NCBI GenBank assembly: GCA_031763025.1
Contig: JASSKH010000017.1
Location: forward strand, 4,406,041-4,470,040
DNA: 64,000 nucleotides
Direction: 5' to 3'
From: Macrocystis pyrifera
Lineage: Eukaryota > Sar > Phaeophyceae > Laminariales > Laminariaceae
A program made the translations under genes and the position numbers. The notes below the pieces were generated by a model, which ran no database searches, was not told the DNA's origin, and saw only the letters and a program-made list of their open reading frames with translations. Shown piece by piece: positions 47,911-59,146 of the stretch (position 1 is the first letter of the stretch; every line of letters starts with the position of its first letter).

Positions 47911-50900
47911 GACTCTACCTTTGGAGGTATGCGATCGTTCTTTGGAGGCATGCGATCGTTGAGAACTCCCGATCGCCAAGTGCGCTTTGTGGAGGTACAA
48001 ACTACCGTAGAGTTAACCGCGGAGTGGGTTGGCGGGTGGGTGGGTGGGTGAGTGGGTAGGTGAGTGGGTGGGTCAGTGGGCGTTATACTACTGTTGGTGC
48101 CTCGGCCGCTGCCGCCGCTGCCGCTCTTGTGTGTTTCTAGTTGTTGTCATTGTTGGTGGTGGCGATCGTCGTTCGAGACAGCGGCTTGCACCTCTCTCAC
48201 GCAGAACAGCCAGTAGCTCGGGCAGACTCACGCCCCACCTTCAATGCGCGCGCATGATAATATTTCATTTTTGTCACCCCGACAATGCGTAGCTTGAGCG
48301 TCGACGACCGCCAAAAACACGATGAAAGAAAACAGGAAATCCAGGCCGATATTAGAAGGCGCTGGCCTGCTGCAGCAACCACAAACAGAGACGTTGGTTG
48401 GCCGGCTGGGTGTTGGTTGGTGTTGTTTGCGGGCGCTCGTTGGGGGTGAATCGCACCTCGTAATGCATGGCTTGGCTTGGGGCAGCGCCCATTCCTGTAA
48501 CTCCTTCGATTTTATTTTTTTTGGAAGGGAATATTTATTGGGTCACAATCCTGTCACACCCTAATAGATCCAGCTATCAGTGATCATAGCTGCTGCGTGC
48601 AAAAACGGGTGGTGGTTGGTTGGCAACGATTGGCGCCCACGGGGCGCGATGTAGAAATGTACCAACATGCTTATTAGCAGCCGCTATTTGGTGACGCTTG
48701 TGTAAGAGACACTTTTTGGGATGTTCGTGTACGAAGTCGGCGTGGGGAGTTCGTTTTTTAGAAAAAAAAACTTTAGGACTGCCGTTGTTCGGGCGAAACA
48801 CTTGGAAATAGAGTCAGATCCAGGCTTACCGTACAGTCAGTGCGATCGATGCTAAGAGGGGGTTGATAACCCTCTTAAGACTTAAAAAGAGGGGGGAAAA
48901 TTGTCGATAAGAAAAAGTGACGATTGCGGCAACGTGTCCCTCCCCTGACTGCGTGTGATTGTGAGGGGGGTGGGAGGGAGTGGTGATACAAATTGGTGTC
49001 CGAGTTACAATGATTGAACGCAAGGAGTCGTACGGCACGTGCGCAGCATGATCCTACACGTGCTGCTGACTCTCGCGCTGCTCATAGACTCTCGCACTCT
49101 CGCGCTGCTCATAGACAGGTGATAACAAAAAAAAAAACTCATTTTTTTGGTGGCTATGTCGTCGTCCCAAAGGGGATATGTACAACCGGTTTTGGGGATT
49201 GCACCCACGTTTTTTTTGGGGGGGTGGGACAATCTACTTGGAATCAGTGTTGGGTGAGTTTTTCAGTAGTAGTAGCAACAGATTTACTTAAGAACCGCAC
49301 CGTGAGCGAAAGCGTGAATTTTTTAGGTCAAATTGACACGACACGAAATCTGAACGTGGAAGTGTGTTTGGAGCTTAAGATTTATTTTTACCAATCCGCC
49401 GAAGGATATGAAAAAAGCGTCAAAAGTGTGTGTGTATGTGTTTTTTTTCTTGCATGTTGATTTCATGTTTTGTGTCGAGAGTTACTTCGAAGTATTATTA
49501 ATAGACCTCTTTTGGTCCACGGTATATGGAGTGGAGACACGCTCAGGCCCTGCGTTCTCCGTCGAAAAAGGATACGTCGAAAATTTCAAGAATCGAAAAA
49601 TGATGCCTCGAAAATCGTATGTATCCGTCCAATACAAACCGTCGAATAAAAAAAAAAAGCGTGGTGCGAAAAAAATCCGTTAAACCCTGTAGGGTGGACG
49701 CAAGGTGCACACCCAGACTTTTTTATACGACGTATAGGCTTTACTACTGTGTACTCGTAGCGCACCAAGGACCCTGATCCCGCGACCGACACTTGGGACA
49801 ACCGTTCGCGCTTCGCGCTCACGGTTTCCGGCGGCTCCTGATCCCACATCCACAAGGTGCGGAAGTAAAGTCAGCCCTCCAGGAGCCGCCGGAGGCCGTG
49901 TGAGAGCGTATGTACGGTTTTTTTTTTTCCGATGCGTTGTGGGTGTGTCGATGTGTGCATACATGCGTGTGCGCTCGCACGGGGGCTTGCGCGCGGGCTT
50001 GCGCGGGAAACGTGGCGGTGCGGCGGTGTGGCACGCGTGATGGGTGGCTTATTCTGTATCGTGTGCGTATGATACCAGCGTCAGTCGTTGTTGCGCGGCC
50101 GTCCTCATCATCATGGGGCTTATAGGCGAGAGTGGTGGCGTGAAAGTTTCAAGGTTTGGCACGAAGAAATAGGCAAGGAGGAGGAGGAGGAGGCGTACTG
50201 CTGTAGGTGGCGAAACGAACGGCCACAGACAACGTCGTCTAGTACGCATGCACTACAGTAGTAGCATTGGACATGTCATTTTTCGCGATGACTGATGGAG
50301 AATGGCTCGCAATCATATCACTGACGGCCACTTGTCAAGGTCATGGGGTTCGCTTCATCGAGCGGGCGGCGTCAGCTGCAAAAACCTTGTAACGGTTTGC
50401 GTTTCAAGGTTCAGCACGAATACACATAGTATGAACATACCCGGGGGTGTTCACGGGTCATGATCCAGCCCACGGGTCGAGTCAGGAGGTCTTCAAATCC
50501 TCACGGGTCGGGTCCGGTCGAGTCAAAAGGTACTCGAAACCTCACACGGGTCGATTCGGGTCGGTTCGGGTCGGGTTAGGTGATCCCATCCGGCCCGACC
50601 CGCGAGCTTTGACCCGGCCCGTGAACGGCCTTGGTTCCGAATATACCACCGCATAATACGGGGGATAAGGTAACACACCTCCTCTGGGGTGATTTTCCGA
50701 CTCGATTTTCTACCAAACTATTGCAGGGGGGCAGGCACACACAACGTAAAAGTGGTAGTAGCTGTGGAATTACCTGGTTTTGATGATCGATACCTTTATG
50801 AATTCTTCCCGTTGTCGAGAACAGTCAGTAGAACTTTTTACCACTCCTTCGAGATTTTTGGTCTTGGTTAGCTTAGGGTCAGGGTCAGGTTCGTTCTGAT

Positions 50901-51240
50901 TGGCTCGGAGTTGGGGCGAGGGTTAAGAGTTGTCTGCTTTTCGTCACGTACACAGTGTGTGTGTCAATAGTTTTCTCGATTGATCTCATAGAGGGGGGGG
51001 TGCGCTATCTCGTACTATATTGAGCGTAGGTTGGGCAGGCGATTGGGTAACCTTTTACCAGTGCGTACAGCAGTCCAACGGACCAAGACCTTAACGCTTG
51101 CGTTTAATGCGGTACCCATCAAACGGTCCTTGTTATTTTTCAGGATACTGTAAAGGGATGATCTTCACCTCGCCATCTTCCGCAGGCAGCTGCGAAAGTG
51201 GGTGAGAAGGAATTGGCAAAAAAAAATCGACGAAAATAGA
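47911..51240. other. Stretch without a recognised gene
   Basis: GGGTGGGTGAGT minisatellite at 48030-48080, duplicated CTCATAGACTCTCGCACTCT segments near 49080, and a block at 48880-49080 resembling 55430-55680 (GGTGATACA, TTGGCGCCCGAGTTAC). No exon is supported. Confidence 0.5.
50448..50632. repeat. GGGTCGGGTC-rich inverted-repeat element, copy 1
   Basis: Begins GTTCACGGGTCATGATCC and ends GACCCGGCCCGTGAACGGCC, so its termini are inverted; the inside is GGGTCGG-rich. A related copy lies at 53137-53342. Confidence 0.6.
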
Positions 51241-51245
51241 CGAGC

Positions 51246-51785
51246 ATTTGTTAAGATCAGAGGTCGGGACACTTTGCATCCCTGCACACGTTTGCCTATT
51301 AAGCCGGTCCTCGTTGATACTCACGTGTATTGTGCTTGAAAGTAGAAGAAGAGCAGTTTTATTCCTTTCGCGGAGACTGGGAGCCACGCTCGCGCCTCGC
51401 TGGAAAACCCCTGGTTTTCCATCTAAGATACGCCTACCATGAACTACAAATACGATCCCAGTGCCTGAAAGTACGTAATTACCGGGATTTCAGCCTCATT
51501 CAAAGCAATACCATAACACTAGCCCACTCTGATGAGCCGTATATGCAGAATTATGGGGAATTCGTGGAAACTCCGATTCCTCAAGCTAGAACATGAGTCG
51601 AAGATGTGGCACGTCAAAACACACTCTCCCACACCTCTGAAGGGCAAGGCAACGAAGCCGACAAGGTACGTCAAAAAGAAAAGAAAGGAAGGCCTAGCCT
51701 TTAAGGGTCAGGAATAAATCTAAATCGTCAATGAAAGCCATCACCATGCCACCCGCAACGTGGGTGGGGCGAGAAAGTGTCTACG
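51246..51785 (+). repeat. SINE-like family S, longest copy
   Basis: Starts TTGTTAAGATCAGAGGTCGG and runs through the full body to the 3' part GGGGCGAGAAAGTGTC also seen at 59590. It lacks a clear tRNA head. The apparent reading frames in it are not conserved between copies. Confidence 0.75.
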
Positions 51786-51814
51786 AAAAATCGAAATGTG
51801 AACACTAAACGACG

Positions 51815-52120
51815 CCACTTGTTAAGATCAGAGGTCGGGACACTTTGTATCCCTGGACGGGTTTGCCTATTAAGCCGGTACTCGTTGGTACTCACGTGTG
51901 TTGTTTGCTTAGAGATAGAAGAAGAGCAGCTTTATTCCTTTCGTGCACGCGGAGACTAGGAGCCGAGTTCGTGCCTCGTTCGGAAAACCCCTGGTTTTCC
52001 ATCTAAGATACGCCTCCCAAGTACTGTAAATACGATCCCAGTGCCTGAACCCAGGTAATTACCGGGTTTTCAACCTCATTCAAAGCAGTCGTACGAGAAA
52101 CGCTGAATAAATTATATATG
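51815..52120 (+). repeat. SINE-like family S, copy in tandem
   Basis: Begins GACGCCACTTGTTAAGATCA, keeping the last bases of the tRNA-like acceptor seen at 58380, and follows the copy at 51246 head-to-tail. It is truncated after TTTTCAACCTCATTCAAAGC. Confidence 0.7.
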
Positions 52121-52164
52121 TACACAGTATGCGCGATGATGGTAGAAATGGAGGCATGTGCCCG

Positions 52165-52198
<34 letters not shown>
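52165..52198 (+). repeat. 34-base poly-C tract
   Basis: Uninterrupted C run after GGCATGTGCCCG. No retroelement 3' end is recognised beside it, unlike most other C-runs here. Confidence 0.9.
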
Positions 52199-52199
<1 letters not shown>

Positions 52200-52639
52200 A
52201 ATGTGTTATCTCTTTCGTAGAACGTCTCTTCCACGAATTGAGCTCGAAAGCAACTGTTACGACAAGACGGGCGCTACGATATAGAGGTACGTCGAACTTC
52301 TTGGCCGAGACCTACATATCTGACTGATGCGGAGTCTACTTAGGGTCGTCGTTTTCGGAGAGTTTTTTTTTTTTCCATGCCTATTATTTGTGAAATGTCT
52401 TCCAAATTTGTGACACTCAACTTTCCTGATATTTTGCCCCTCTCTGTTAAAATTTCACATGCATACCAGGTGTATATTTTGAAATTATTTCACAAATACT
52501 TATTTCACAATTTGTTGGAAATTCTGGAAGAGGAAAAAAAAACTCTCCGATGACAACGGCCCTCGACTGAAAAATTTTCCCAGTACCTTTAAAAAGCCAT
52601 TCATGATGTGTGTTTTACTTGCACCTGGTACCTGGTATG

Positions 52640-53060
52640 TGTTAAGATCAGCAGGCGGGACACGTTGTATCCCTGGGCAGGTTTGCCTATTAGGTCGGTA
52701 CTCGTTGGTACACGTGTGATGCTCGTTTAGAGATAGAAAAAGAGCAGTTTGATTCCTTTCGTGCACGCGGACACTGAGACCAAGCTCGTGCCTTTCGGGA
52801 AAACCCCTAGTTTTCCACCTAAGATACGCTTTCCAAGTACTACAAATACGATCCCAGTGCCTGAACCCAGGTAATTACCGGGCTTTCAACCTCATTCAAG
52901 GCAGTATCATAACACTAGCCCACTCTGATGAGCCGTATATGCAAATTTACGGGATATTCATGGAAACCCCGATTCCACGAACTAGAGCATGAGTCGAAGA
53001 TGCGGCTCTTTCAAAACCCACTCCCACACCTCTGAACGGCAATGCAGTTCATGATGTACC
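52640..53060 (+). repeat. SINE-like family S, copy
   Basis: Same order of blocks from GTTAAGATCAGCAGGCGGG to the ACCTCTGAACGGCAATGC block. It is preceded by a CCTGGTACCTGGTA motif. Confidence 0.7.
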
Positions 53061-53136
53061 CGTCAAGTGTAAGAGCAATACGGTCCAGGCACCGACTACC
53101 TGCGATTAGTCGCCTTGATTTTTTTCCTCAGGGCTC

Positions 53137-53342
53137 TTCACGGGGTCACGACTCCAACCCGTGCGCCGGGTCCGAAAAAAAAACTTTTGAAATCTTACGG
53201 GTCGGGTTCGGTTGAGTCGGGGGTCGGATCAATCAACAAAACTTTATTCGTTAAAATATCACGGATCGGGTCCGGTCACCGTTGTACCCGGCCCGACCCA
53301 ACCCAGCCTGACCCGCGAGATTTGACCCGACCCATGAACGGC
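53137..53342. repeat. GGGTCGGGTC-rich inverted-repeat element, copy 2
   Basis: CTTCACGGGGTCACGACTCC to TTTGACCCGACCCATGAACG, with ACGGGTCGGGTTCGGTTGAG inside as in the copy at 50448. Confidence 0.6.
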
Positions 53343-53672
53343 CCTGATATTTTCACCACAGTTTTTAGGGTGTCACTGAGACAAGAGGGCTGTAGCTCTC
53401 CTCAAGTGAGCAACCAGCCTCAGAAAGATTAGGAGCCATATATACGATATATATGAAATGATGTGGGGAATGGAAATTGGGAAGCGACTGGCAGAGAAGT
53501 GTATGAGGGATACTACTGATTTACGGAAGGATATTCGGTTTACATAGGAACGGCATCTACGCTACATTGTCGGAAGGCAAGCTTAATAATAATACACTAC
53601 ATTATTTATAAATAAAAAAAAACAACAGGGGTGAGGAGATCGAGGACTTCGTCGAAACTCATCTTTGCAATT

Positions 53673-53778
53673 TTACGGGGATCCATAGTAAATAGGACCA
53701 AATATTTTTAGTAAAAAAAGGTAAATATATAGGTTTTTGAGTGTACCGTAGGTCCTATTTACTATGCCTCCCCCGTAG
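53673..53778. mobile_element. MITE family M, copy 6
   Basis: TTACGGGGATCCATAGTAAA at the left and ACTATGCCTCCCCCGTAG at the right; the right end has changes and TA flanks are not clear. Confidence 0.8.
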
Positions 53779-53779
53779 T

Positions 53780-54550
53780 ACGGGCTTTATAATATAGCCT
53801 CATGCCGGGTATACGAGTCCGTATTTGAGCAAGGCAAAATCCGAAGTTGCAGAATTCAATACCAATGTTTATCACATATACGAGTATAAATATAATATAT
53901 ACCTGGTATTATACAAGTATGTACGAGTATATATTGCGTATGCCCAAGCCGTTGCACCCGTCACAAAAAAAGCAGATGTATACCGCCTGATTGATGCACA
54001 AACAGCGAAATATTTACTTATCGAGCCAAAGCATCACTCTGCTTGCTACGGATATGATGTACCCATAAGCAGCACCTACCCAATACTCTCTGTACCCTTC
54101 TGTGCCTACGAGGTAATAGTAATATGAAATCGTTGATGAGTTTCGCGTGAGAGTTTTGCATGTATATGTCGAGTGGGGACGTGTCAATAGCTCTCGCAAG
54201 TGGAGCTGCCATTGTCCCAACCTGATTGACTGATAGACTGATTGATGATGTTTGATTGGTAGGTTCGGTGGTTCAGTTCGTGAAGGACGGATGAACCGGA
54301 TGGAGGATGAATGAGTGAACGTAATGAAGCATAACTGGCCGAAGCTCACACCCGGGATCATAAAAAACACATACTCACGAGCTCGGGAGTCTATTCCACT
54401 TGAATCCAGCAGTACCCTGGCACCCTGCCTGGTACATATTACCGGTAAGTACATATATCTTACACGTATAGTAAGTGGCCCTGGTGAAAACATACCTTGT
54501 ATGATACTTTTCTCTGAGAAAATTGTGCCAAATCATCTGAGAAAAAAAGG
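53780..54550. other. No gene recognised before tRNA-Met copy 1
   Basis: Short open frames on both strands without any known domain; repeats of TTGATTGACTGATAGACTGA type near 54230. Confidence 0.45.
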
Positions 54551-54552
54551 TG

Positions 54553-54626
54553 CGGGGATAGAGAGGCTCGAACTCTCGACCTTCTGCTTATGAGACAAAC
54601 GCTCTAGCCGACTGAGCTATATCCCC
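54553..54626 (-). tRNA. Elongator tRNA-Met (CAT), copy 1
   Basis: A full 74-nt cloverleaf: 7-bp acceptor GGGGATA/TATCCCC, D arm GCTC...GAGC, anticodon loop CTCATAA with CAT, T arm GAGAG-TTCGAGC-CTCTC. The T arm and variable loop match eukaryotic elongator tRNA-Met, not initiator. Position 73 is G instead of the usual A, in every copy here. On the sense strand the gene is followed by a T-run (Pol III terminator). There is no intron. Confidence 0.9.
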
Positions 54627-54975
54627 CCGCATGATCAAGACCACGTCTAAATTGCCATGTGCGTTTCGGGATGTTCCACGGCTTTGTTCGGCGCGCTTGT
54701 GGGCTGGGCCAGTAGACTTACAATGAGTCCTGGAGGGAGGCTGATGCAGTACAGCACAGGGCACCCACTAAAAGCAAGTCAGCAAGAAGAGGGGGAAAAA
54801 AAGTCCTGGCTGGATCTCTCGCTAGAGAATGGGTGCGTTCCACGTACCAGACACACACTGTTTTAATAAAAAAACAGTAAAAACAGCGATTCCCTACGTA
54901 CTTTCTTGTTTTCCTGCAAAATTCGATATTTAGACTGGCTTTCTTATACGAGTAGTGCCCGTTTTCTCAGTAGTA

Positions 54976-55082
54976 TTACGGCGGACCATATTAAACAAGA
55001 CCAAATGTGGTGAGGAACAACAGGGAAATATATAGGTTTCGGTGTGTACCGTAGGTCCTATATTTAATATGGTCCCCCGTAA
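54976..55082. mobile_element. MITE family M, copy 7 (diverged)
   Basis: TTACGGCGGACCATATTAAA to TTTAATATGGTCCCCCGTAA, with TA on both sides. The inner part has more changes than in other copies. Confidence 0.8.
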
Positions 55083-55210
55083 TAGTAGTACAGTAGTAGG
55101 TAGTACTGTACCCGCAGCACGGACCGGGCTCCATCGGCACAGGGTTGATCTCCGCAAGAAAAGTAAGGTAAGAAATAACGTGTGTTATGTGCACCACCCC
55201 CTCTTGGGCC

Positions 55211-55416
55211 TTAACCCCTTCAAAACTGCAGAGTCCCGTTTTGGCAACAAACCACTCTAATTCCAAGTATTACGGGGGTCCATAGTTAATAGGACCTATG
55301 GTATACATAAAAACCTATATACTTATTTATTTTTACTAACAATATTTGGTCCTATATACTATGGCCCCCCCGTAATAGTTCGTTCCCAGAACGGGGCTGC
55401 GGTCCTACCAGGGTGA
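55211..55416. mobile_element. MITE family P, copy 3, interrupted
   Basis: Left half TTAACCCCTTCAAAACTGCA, right half ending CCTACCAGGGTGAA, with MITE M copy 8 inside. The element proper is about 100 bp, as in the other two copies. Confidence 0.75.
55270..55375. mobile_element. MITE family M, copy 8 (nested in a family P MITE)
   Basis: TTACGGGGGTCCATAGTTAA to the matching right end, flanked by TA. It interrupts a family P element: left flank ATTCCAAGTA, right flank TAGTTCGTTCCC. The uninterrupted paralogue at 36767-36783 reads ATTCCAAGTAGTTTGTCCCC, so exactly one TA was duplicated. Confidence 0.9.
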
Positions 55417-55419
55417 AGA

Positions 55420-56656
55420 GAGGGGGAAAATTGACGATAAAAAAGTGTGTATCCGGGTGTTTCTTCTTTCAGGAATGTTTTTGATCGATCAAAGGTGAAG
55501 CTCATGCAGCACATGATCGGATGGCAAGCCTAATAATATATATAATAAAAAAAATGATGCTCGATTATATCATTAACGGCCACCACGTGACCGTGTGACC
55601 GGGGGTGGTGATACAGAATTGGCGCCCGAGTTACGATGCGAGGAATTGCACGGCACGGGCACAAGCAACCTAGTCTTATACCCGTACTGCCCCGTGCTGC
55701 TGCTGGGCGGCGCCCACGCTGCTCCTACACAGATGGTTGACAGCACAGAACGAAATTATCAACCATTATTGGTTCGGTCGGTATGTTGGGGGGCCCACAG
55801 AGGGGTTAATAGTAAGTAAACGTACCTCTCTGTACCGAAATATAGAGACCATTTCTATATTTCTATTCTACTGTAATATTATTATAGTGTAATATTGAAT
55901 ACAAAATGACCTTATATTACGGGACAGAGTGGTAGTACTTAGCTTGTTTGGTTTTGGCTGGAGTTTCTTCTTCCTACAGGCTACCAGTGTGTTATGGTAT
56001 CCCCTATCCCCCGTTGCGGCGTTATGAATAGTAGCAAGTGTCCCCTCATCATAGCTGGCAGGCAGGCGTTATCACCTGCCTGGCTGACGAATCTCTCACC
56101 CCCTCGTTCAGAAGACACCCGGCAAGCAATCAGTACAAGAATGATAGCCTCCAAGCAGCCCTCGTGAGGGGGATCGAATTTTGAGCTAGACATGTAGAGT
56201 CGGAGGGAAAATTCAATACCAGGTATGTAGTTCCAGGTAGCAAGTGGTCTCGAAAATAATTGTTATTGCGCTTGTTAACTATCCGACAACGTATTTTTAA
56301 TAGCATGAGCTTCAACGTTCATCCCCCATGAGCATTCCCCGAAAAAAAGGACCGCTGTCCAAAGGGAACAAAAACCAAAACAAAAAAGGAAACATATTCC
56401 ACACGAAATCTAACTCCCATAAGAACCGTCCAAGGCAAACAAACCAAAACAAAGAAGGAAACCTGTTCTACACGAAATCTAACTCCCATACGTACCTATA
56501 TTTCCTGCTTAAAACCTCTCGTACGAGTATCTACTACGTTATAGTGCATGGCGATGGTCCTCGGACAGCTCAGGAGAAGAGGTGAAGGAGGGCGGAGGGG
56601 ATCACACCGGGTGCCGGGGAAACCCCCGTGTCGAGCTGCGTCCCACCCTACACTGT
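55420..56656. other. Repeat-rich stretch without a recognised gene
   Basis: A dispersed block shared with 48880-49080 (to about 55690), a family L end at 55905, and the 66-bp duplication. Nothing else is identified. Confidence 0.45.
56370..56505 (+). repeat. 66-bp direct duplication
   Basis: AACCAAAACAAAAAAGGAAA and ACGAAATCTAACTCCCATA each appear twice in the same order. The frame through it (MSIPRKKG...) is Lys/Asn-rich and unrecognised. Confidence 0.7.
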
Positions 56657-56940
56657 TATGATACTGCTTTGTATGAGGTTGAAAGCCCGGTAATTACCTG
56701 GGTTCAGGCACTGGGCACATATTTGAAGTACTCGGAAGGCATATCTTAGGTGGAAAACCAGGGGGGTTTTCCAGAGACGCACGAGCTTTTGGTCTCTGTC
56801 TCCGCGTGCACGAAAGGAATAAAACTGCTTTTCTTCTATCTCCAAGCAACCAACACACACGTGAGTACCACCGAGTATCGAGTTAATGGGCAAACCTGTG
56901 CAGGGATACAAAGTGTGTCCCGCCGGCAAGATCTTGACAA
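56657..56940 (-). repeat. SINE-like family S, inverted copy
   Basis: Reverse-orientation copy with the TAATTACCTGGGTTCAGGCA and GGCAAACCTGTGCAGGGATA blocks. It ends at GTGTCCCGCCGGCAAGATC. Confidence 0.7.
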
Positions 56941-57148
56941 CACAATAAATACGATTACATTTGTTCATCACCTGGTACGATATACCTGGTAGACTGTATA
57001 CTGAGGTGTGTACATGTGCTAGTAGAGGGTTATCATGTGCATTATTCTTTGCTTGTTTTTTTTTTTTACCGAGGTATTCTTTCACTCCAGAATTATTGGA
57101 GCCCGTCCTGCGATCACAGAATGCATTGCACTGTGGCGATGAGCTATA

Positions 57149-57253
57149 TTATGGGGGGTCATAGTAAATAGGACCAAATATTGTTGGTAAAATTATGGAA
57201 ATATATGGGTGTTTGTGTGTACCGTAGGTCCTACTAACTATGGTCCTCCGTAA
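57149..57253. mobile_element. MITE family M, copy 9
   Basis: TTATGGGGGGTCATAGTAAA to ACTATGGTCCTCCGTAA with flanking TA. It lies next to tRNA-Met copy 2. Confidence 0.83.
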
Positions 57254-57323
57254 TATCAATGTGAGAACAACAAACAAGAACAGTACGGCCAGGCGAGAAG
57301 CGTCCACTCGTTGCAAAAAAGGT

Positions 57324-57397
57324 GCGGGGATAGAGAGGCTCGAACTCTCGACCTTCTGCTTATGAGACAAACGCTCTAGCCGACTGAGCTATATCCC
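57324..57397 (-). tRNA. Elongator tRNA-Met (CAT), copy 2
   Basis: Identical in sequence to the copy at 54553-54626, again with G73 and a T-run just after the gene. About 12 bases on the 5' side (GTGCGGGG-like) and the GCACC plus T-run on the 3' side are shared with the other copies; sequence further out differs. A MITE lies 70 bases away at 57149-57253. Confidence 0.9.
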
Positions 57398-57414
57398 CCC
57401 CGCACGGATTGTTT

Positions 57415-57475
57415 CAGGCATGGTTGAGTGTATTTTTAAAAATCGTAAGTTCGAATCTCATGTCCGCCATGACTC
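57415..57475 (+). pseudogene. tRNA-like fragment with B box
   Basis: GTAAGTTCGAATCTCATG is B-box-like and is followed by GTCCGCCA, which looks like an acceptor 3' half. The 5' half GGCATGG pairs poorly and the anticodon region (TTTTTAAAAA) is not a normal loop. Probably a decayed tRNA or SINE head. Confidence 0.35.
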
Positions 57476-57639
57476 GTACGCTTTTTCAGAAAAAGTGAAT
57501 TTCCCAGCTCGAGCTGGGTTCACCACTGCTGTGTAGATAGGGATAATTTTCCAGGAATATTCCTGCGCTCTGTATAAGCTTGTACGTACACGTACTCGAC
57601 TATAAATAGCCTAAAAATAGCATGGAGGTGGCGGGGGGG

Positions 57640-58015
57640 GGGCGGAGGGTGATATAGTTCCGCGGTCTATGGTACCCAGCACCTCGCCCAGCACCATGAT
57701 TTTGATGCCGGGTTCAATACTCGGGTCGATTGCTGTTACATCAAGGTCGGGACACTTTGTATCCCTGGACAGGTTTGCCTATTAAGCCGGTACTCGTTGG
57801 TACTCACGTGTGTTTTGTTCGCTCAGATATGGAAGAAGAGCAGCTTTACTACTTTCGCGGAGACTGGGAGCCAAGCTCGTGCCTCGCTGGGAAACCCCCC
57901 GGTTTTCCATCCAAGATAAGCCTCCCAAGTACTGCAAGTACGATCCCAACACCTGAATCCACAGGTAATTACCGGGCTTTCAGCCTCATGCAAAGCAGTA
58001 CCCATAACACTGCGA
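57640..58015 (+). repeat. SINE-like family S, copy with a second tRNA-like head
   Basis: The body runs from GGTCGGGACACTTTGTATCC to about 58012. Directly upstream, GCCGGGTTCAATACTCGGG forms a T-arm-like hairpin, and GATATAGTTCCGCGG resembles an A box. This suggests a Pol III head from a different tRNA or a diverged one; the assignment is tentative. Confidence 0.55.
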
Positions 58016-58084
58016 CGTTTGGGTTTTCTTTTGCATCCGACGATTTTTTACCGTTCGACGATTTCTGACCGTTACGGTTCGCGT

Positions 58085-58380
58085 TCGCGTGTTATGATGC
58101 TGCCTCGAATGAAATTGAAAGCCCGGTAATTACCAGGGTTCAGGCACTGGGATCGTATTTGTAGTACTTGAAAGGCGTATCTTAGGTGAAAAACCAGCGG
58201 TTTTCCAGAGAGGCACGAGCTTGGTCTCAGTCTCCGCGAGCACGAAAGGAATAAAACTGCTCTCAAGACTTCTTCTATCTCTAACAAGCATCACACGTGT
58301 GAGAGTACCAACGAGTATCGACTTAATAGGCAAACCTGCCCAGGGATACAAAGTGTCCCGACCTCTGAACTTAACAAGTG
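58085..58380 (-). repeat. SINE-like family S, copy with tRNA-like head
   Basis: Body shared with six other copies: CAGAGGTCGGGACACTTTG, GGCAGGTTTGCCTATTAAG, TTATTCCTTTCG, GGAAAACCnCTGGTTTT, GATCCCAGTGCCTGAACCC, TAATTACCGGGCTTTCA. It is attached to the tRNA-Ser-like head on its 5' side. Confidence 0.75.
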
Positions 58381-58461
58381 GCGTCGTCGGCAGGACTCGA
58401 ACCTGCGCGTGAAATCGCAATGGGTTGAAAAATCCATTGTGGTTTACCTCTGAACTTAACA
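58361..58461 (-). ncRNA. tRNA-Ser-like head of a SINE-like element, between 16-bp direct repeats
   Basis: On the minus strand CGCAGGTTCGAGTCCTGC plus CGACGAC gives a perfect T stem-loop and Pol III B box, matching the T arm and acceptor 3' side of tRNA-Ser genes (GTCGTCG acceptor). The part corresponding to the anticodon arm is rearranged. The piece is bounded by ACCTCTGAACTTAACA at 58361-58376 and again at 58446-58461. It continues directly into the repeat body of family S, so this family probably has a tRNA-derived promoter. Confidence 0.5.
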
Positions 58462-59146
58462 CGCGCTCACGGCCTCCGGCGGTTCCTGCGGAGGGCTAAT
58501 TATACTTCTGCACCTTGTGCGTGGGAGCAGGGTGCCAAATGGGATCACATCCGGGTGGGATCAGGTCCGGGTGGGGTCAGGAGAGCCGAGCAGGGACTTG
58601 TTTTGTTTTGCCGCTTTGTATGGAGAGTATTCCCTGAAACCTATTCATCTACAGCATGGAGAAATCTACTGATTTCCCATGTGATATCATCATTATATGT
58701 ACGAATGTACGAACACTCCCTGGGTCTGCAGAGGTTGTTAAGAGCTTCGGACTAGGCTCGTATGGCCCCGTACGAAGACCAAAGACCCCACTGTTCAGAA
58801 GGGTGGGGGGGGGTGATGTAAGGCTTAGTTTGGGTAGTAGATTCGTAGTCGGCTAACTTTTTACCAGCATTAACAGTAGCCTAACGGACTAGTTTAGTGC
58901 CTCGTGTGACGGGCGTTGACTGCAGTACTAGTAGATAGGTTGGGCAAGGACCGCGTGTCCTGCTGGGAGGACGATGGACGATGTAGACTACACGTACCAG
59001 CGGTTAGTGTGCACGGTGCGTGTCGGTTTTACCATCGACAGGAGGTATCGTATGAAAAAAATGAAGAAGGCAGTTCACCGGTTCACCCATATTTTTTGGT
59101 GTAATATATGCCTACACTATCCGGTAGCCGGTATACTTTATAGTCG

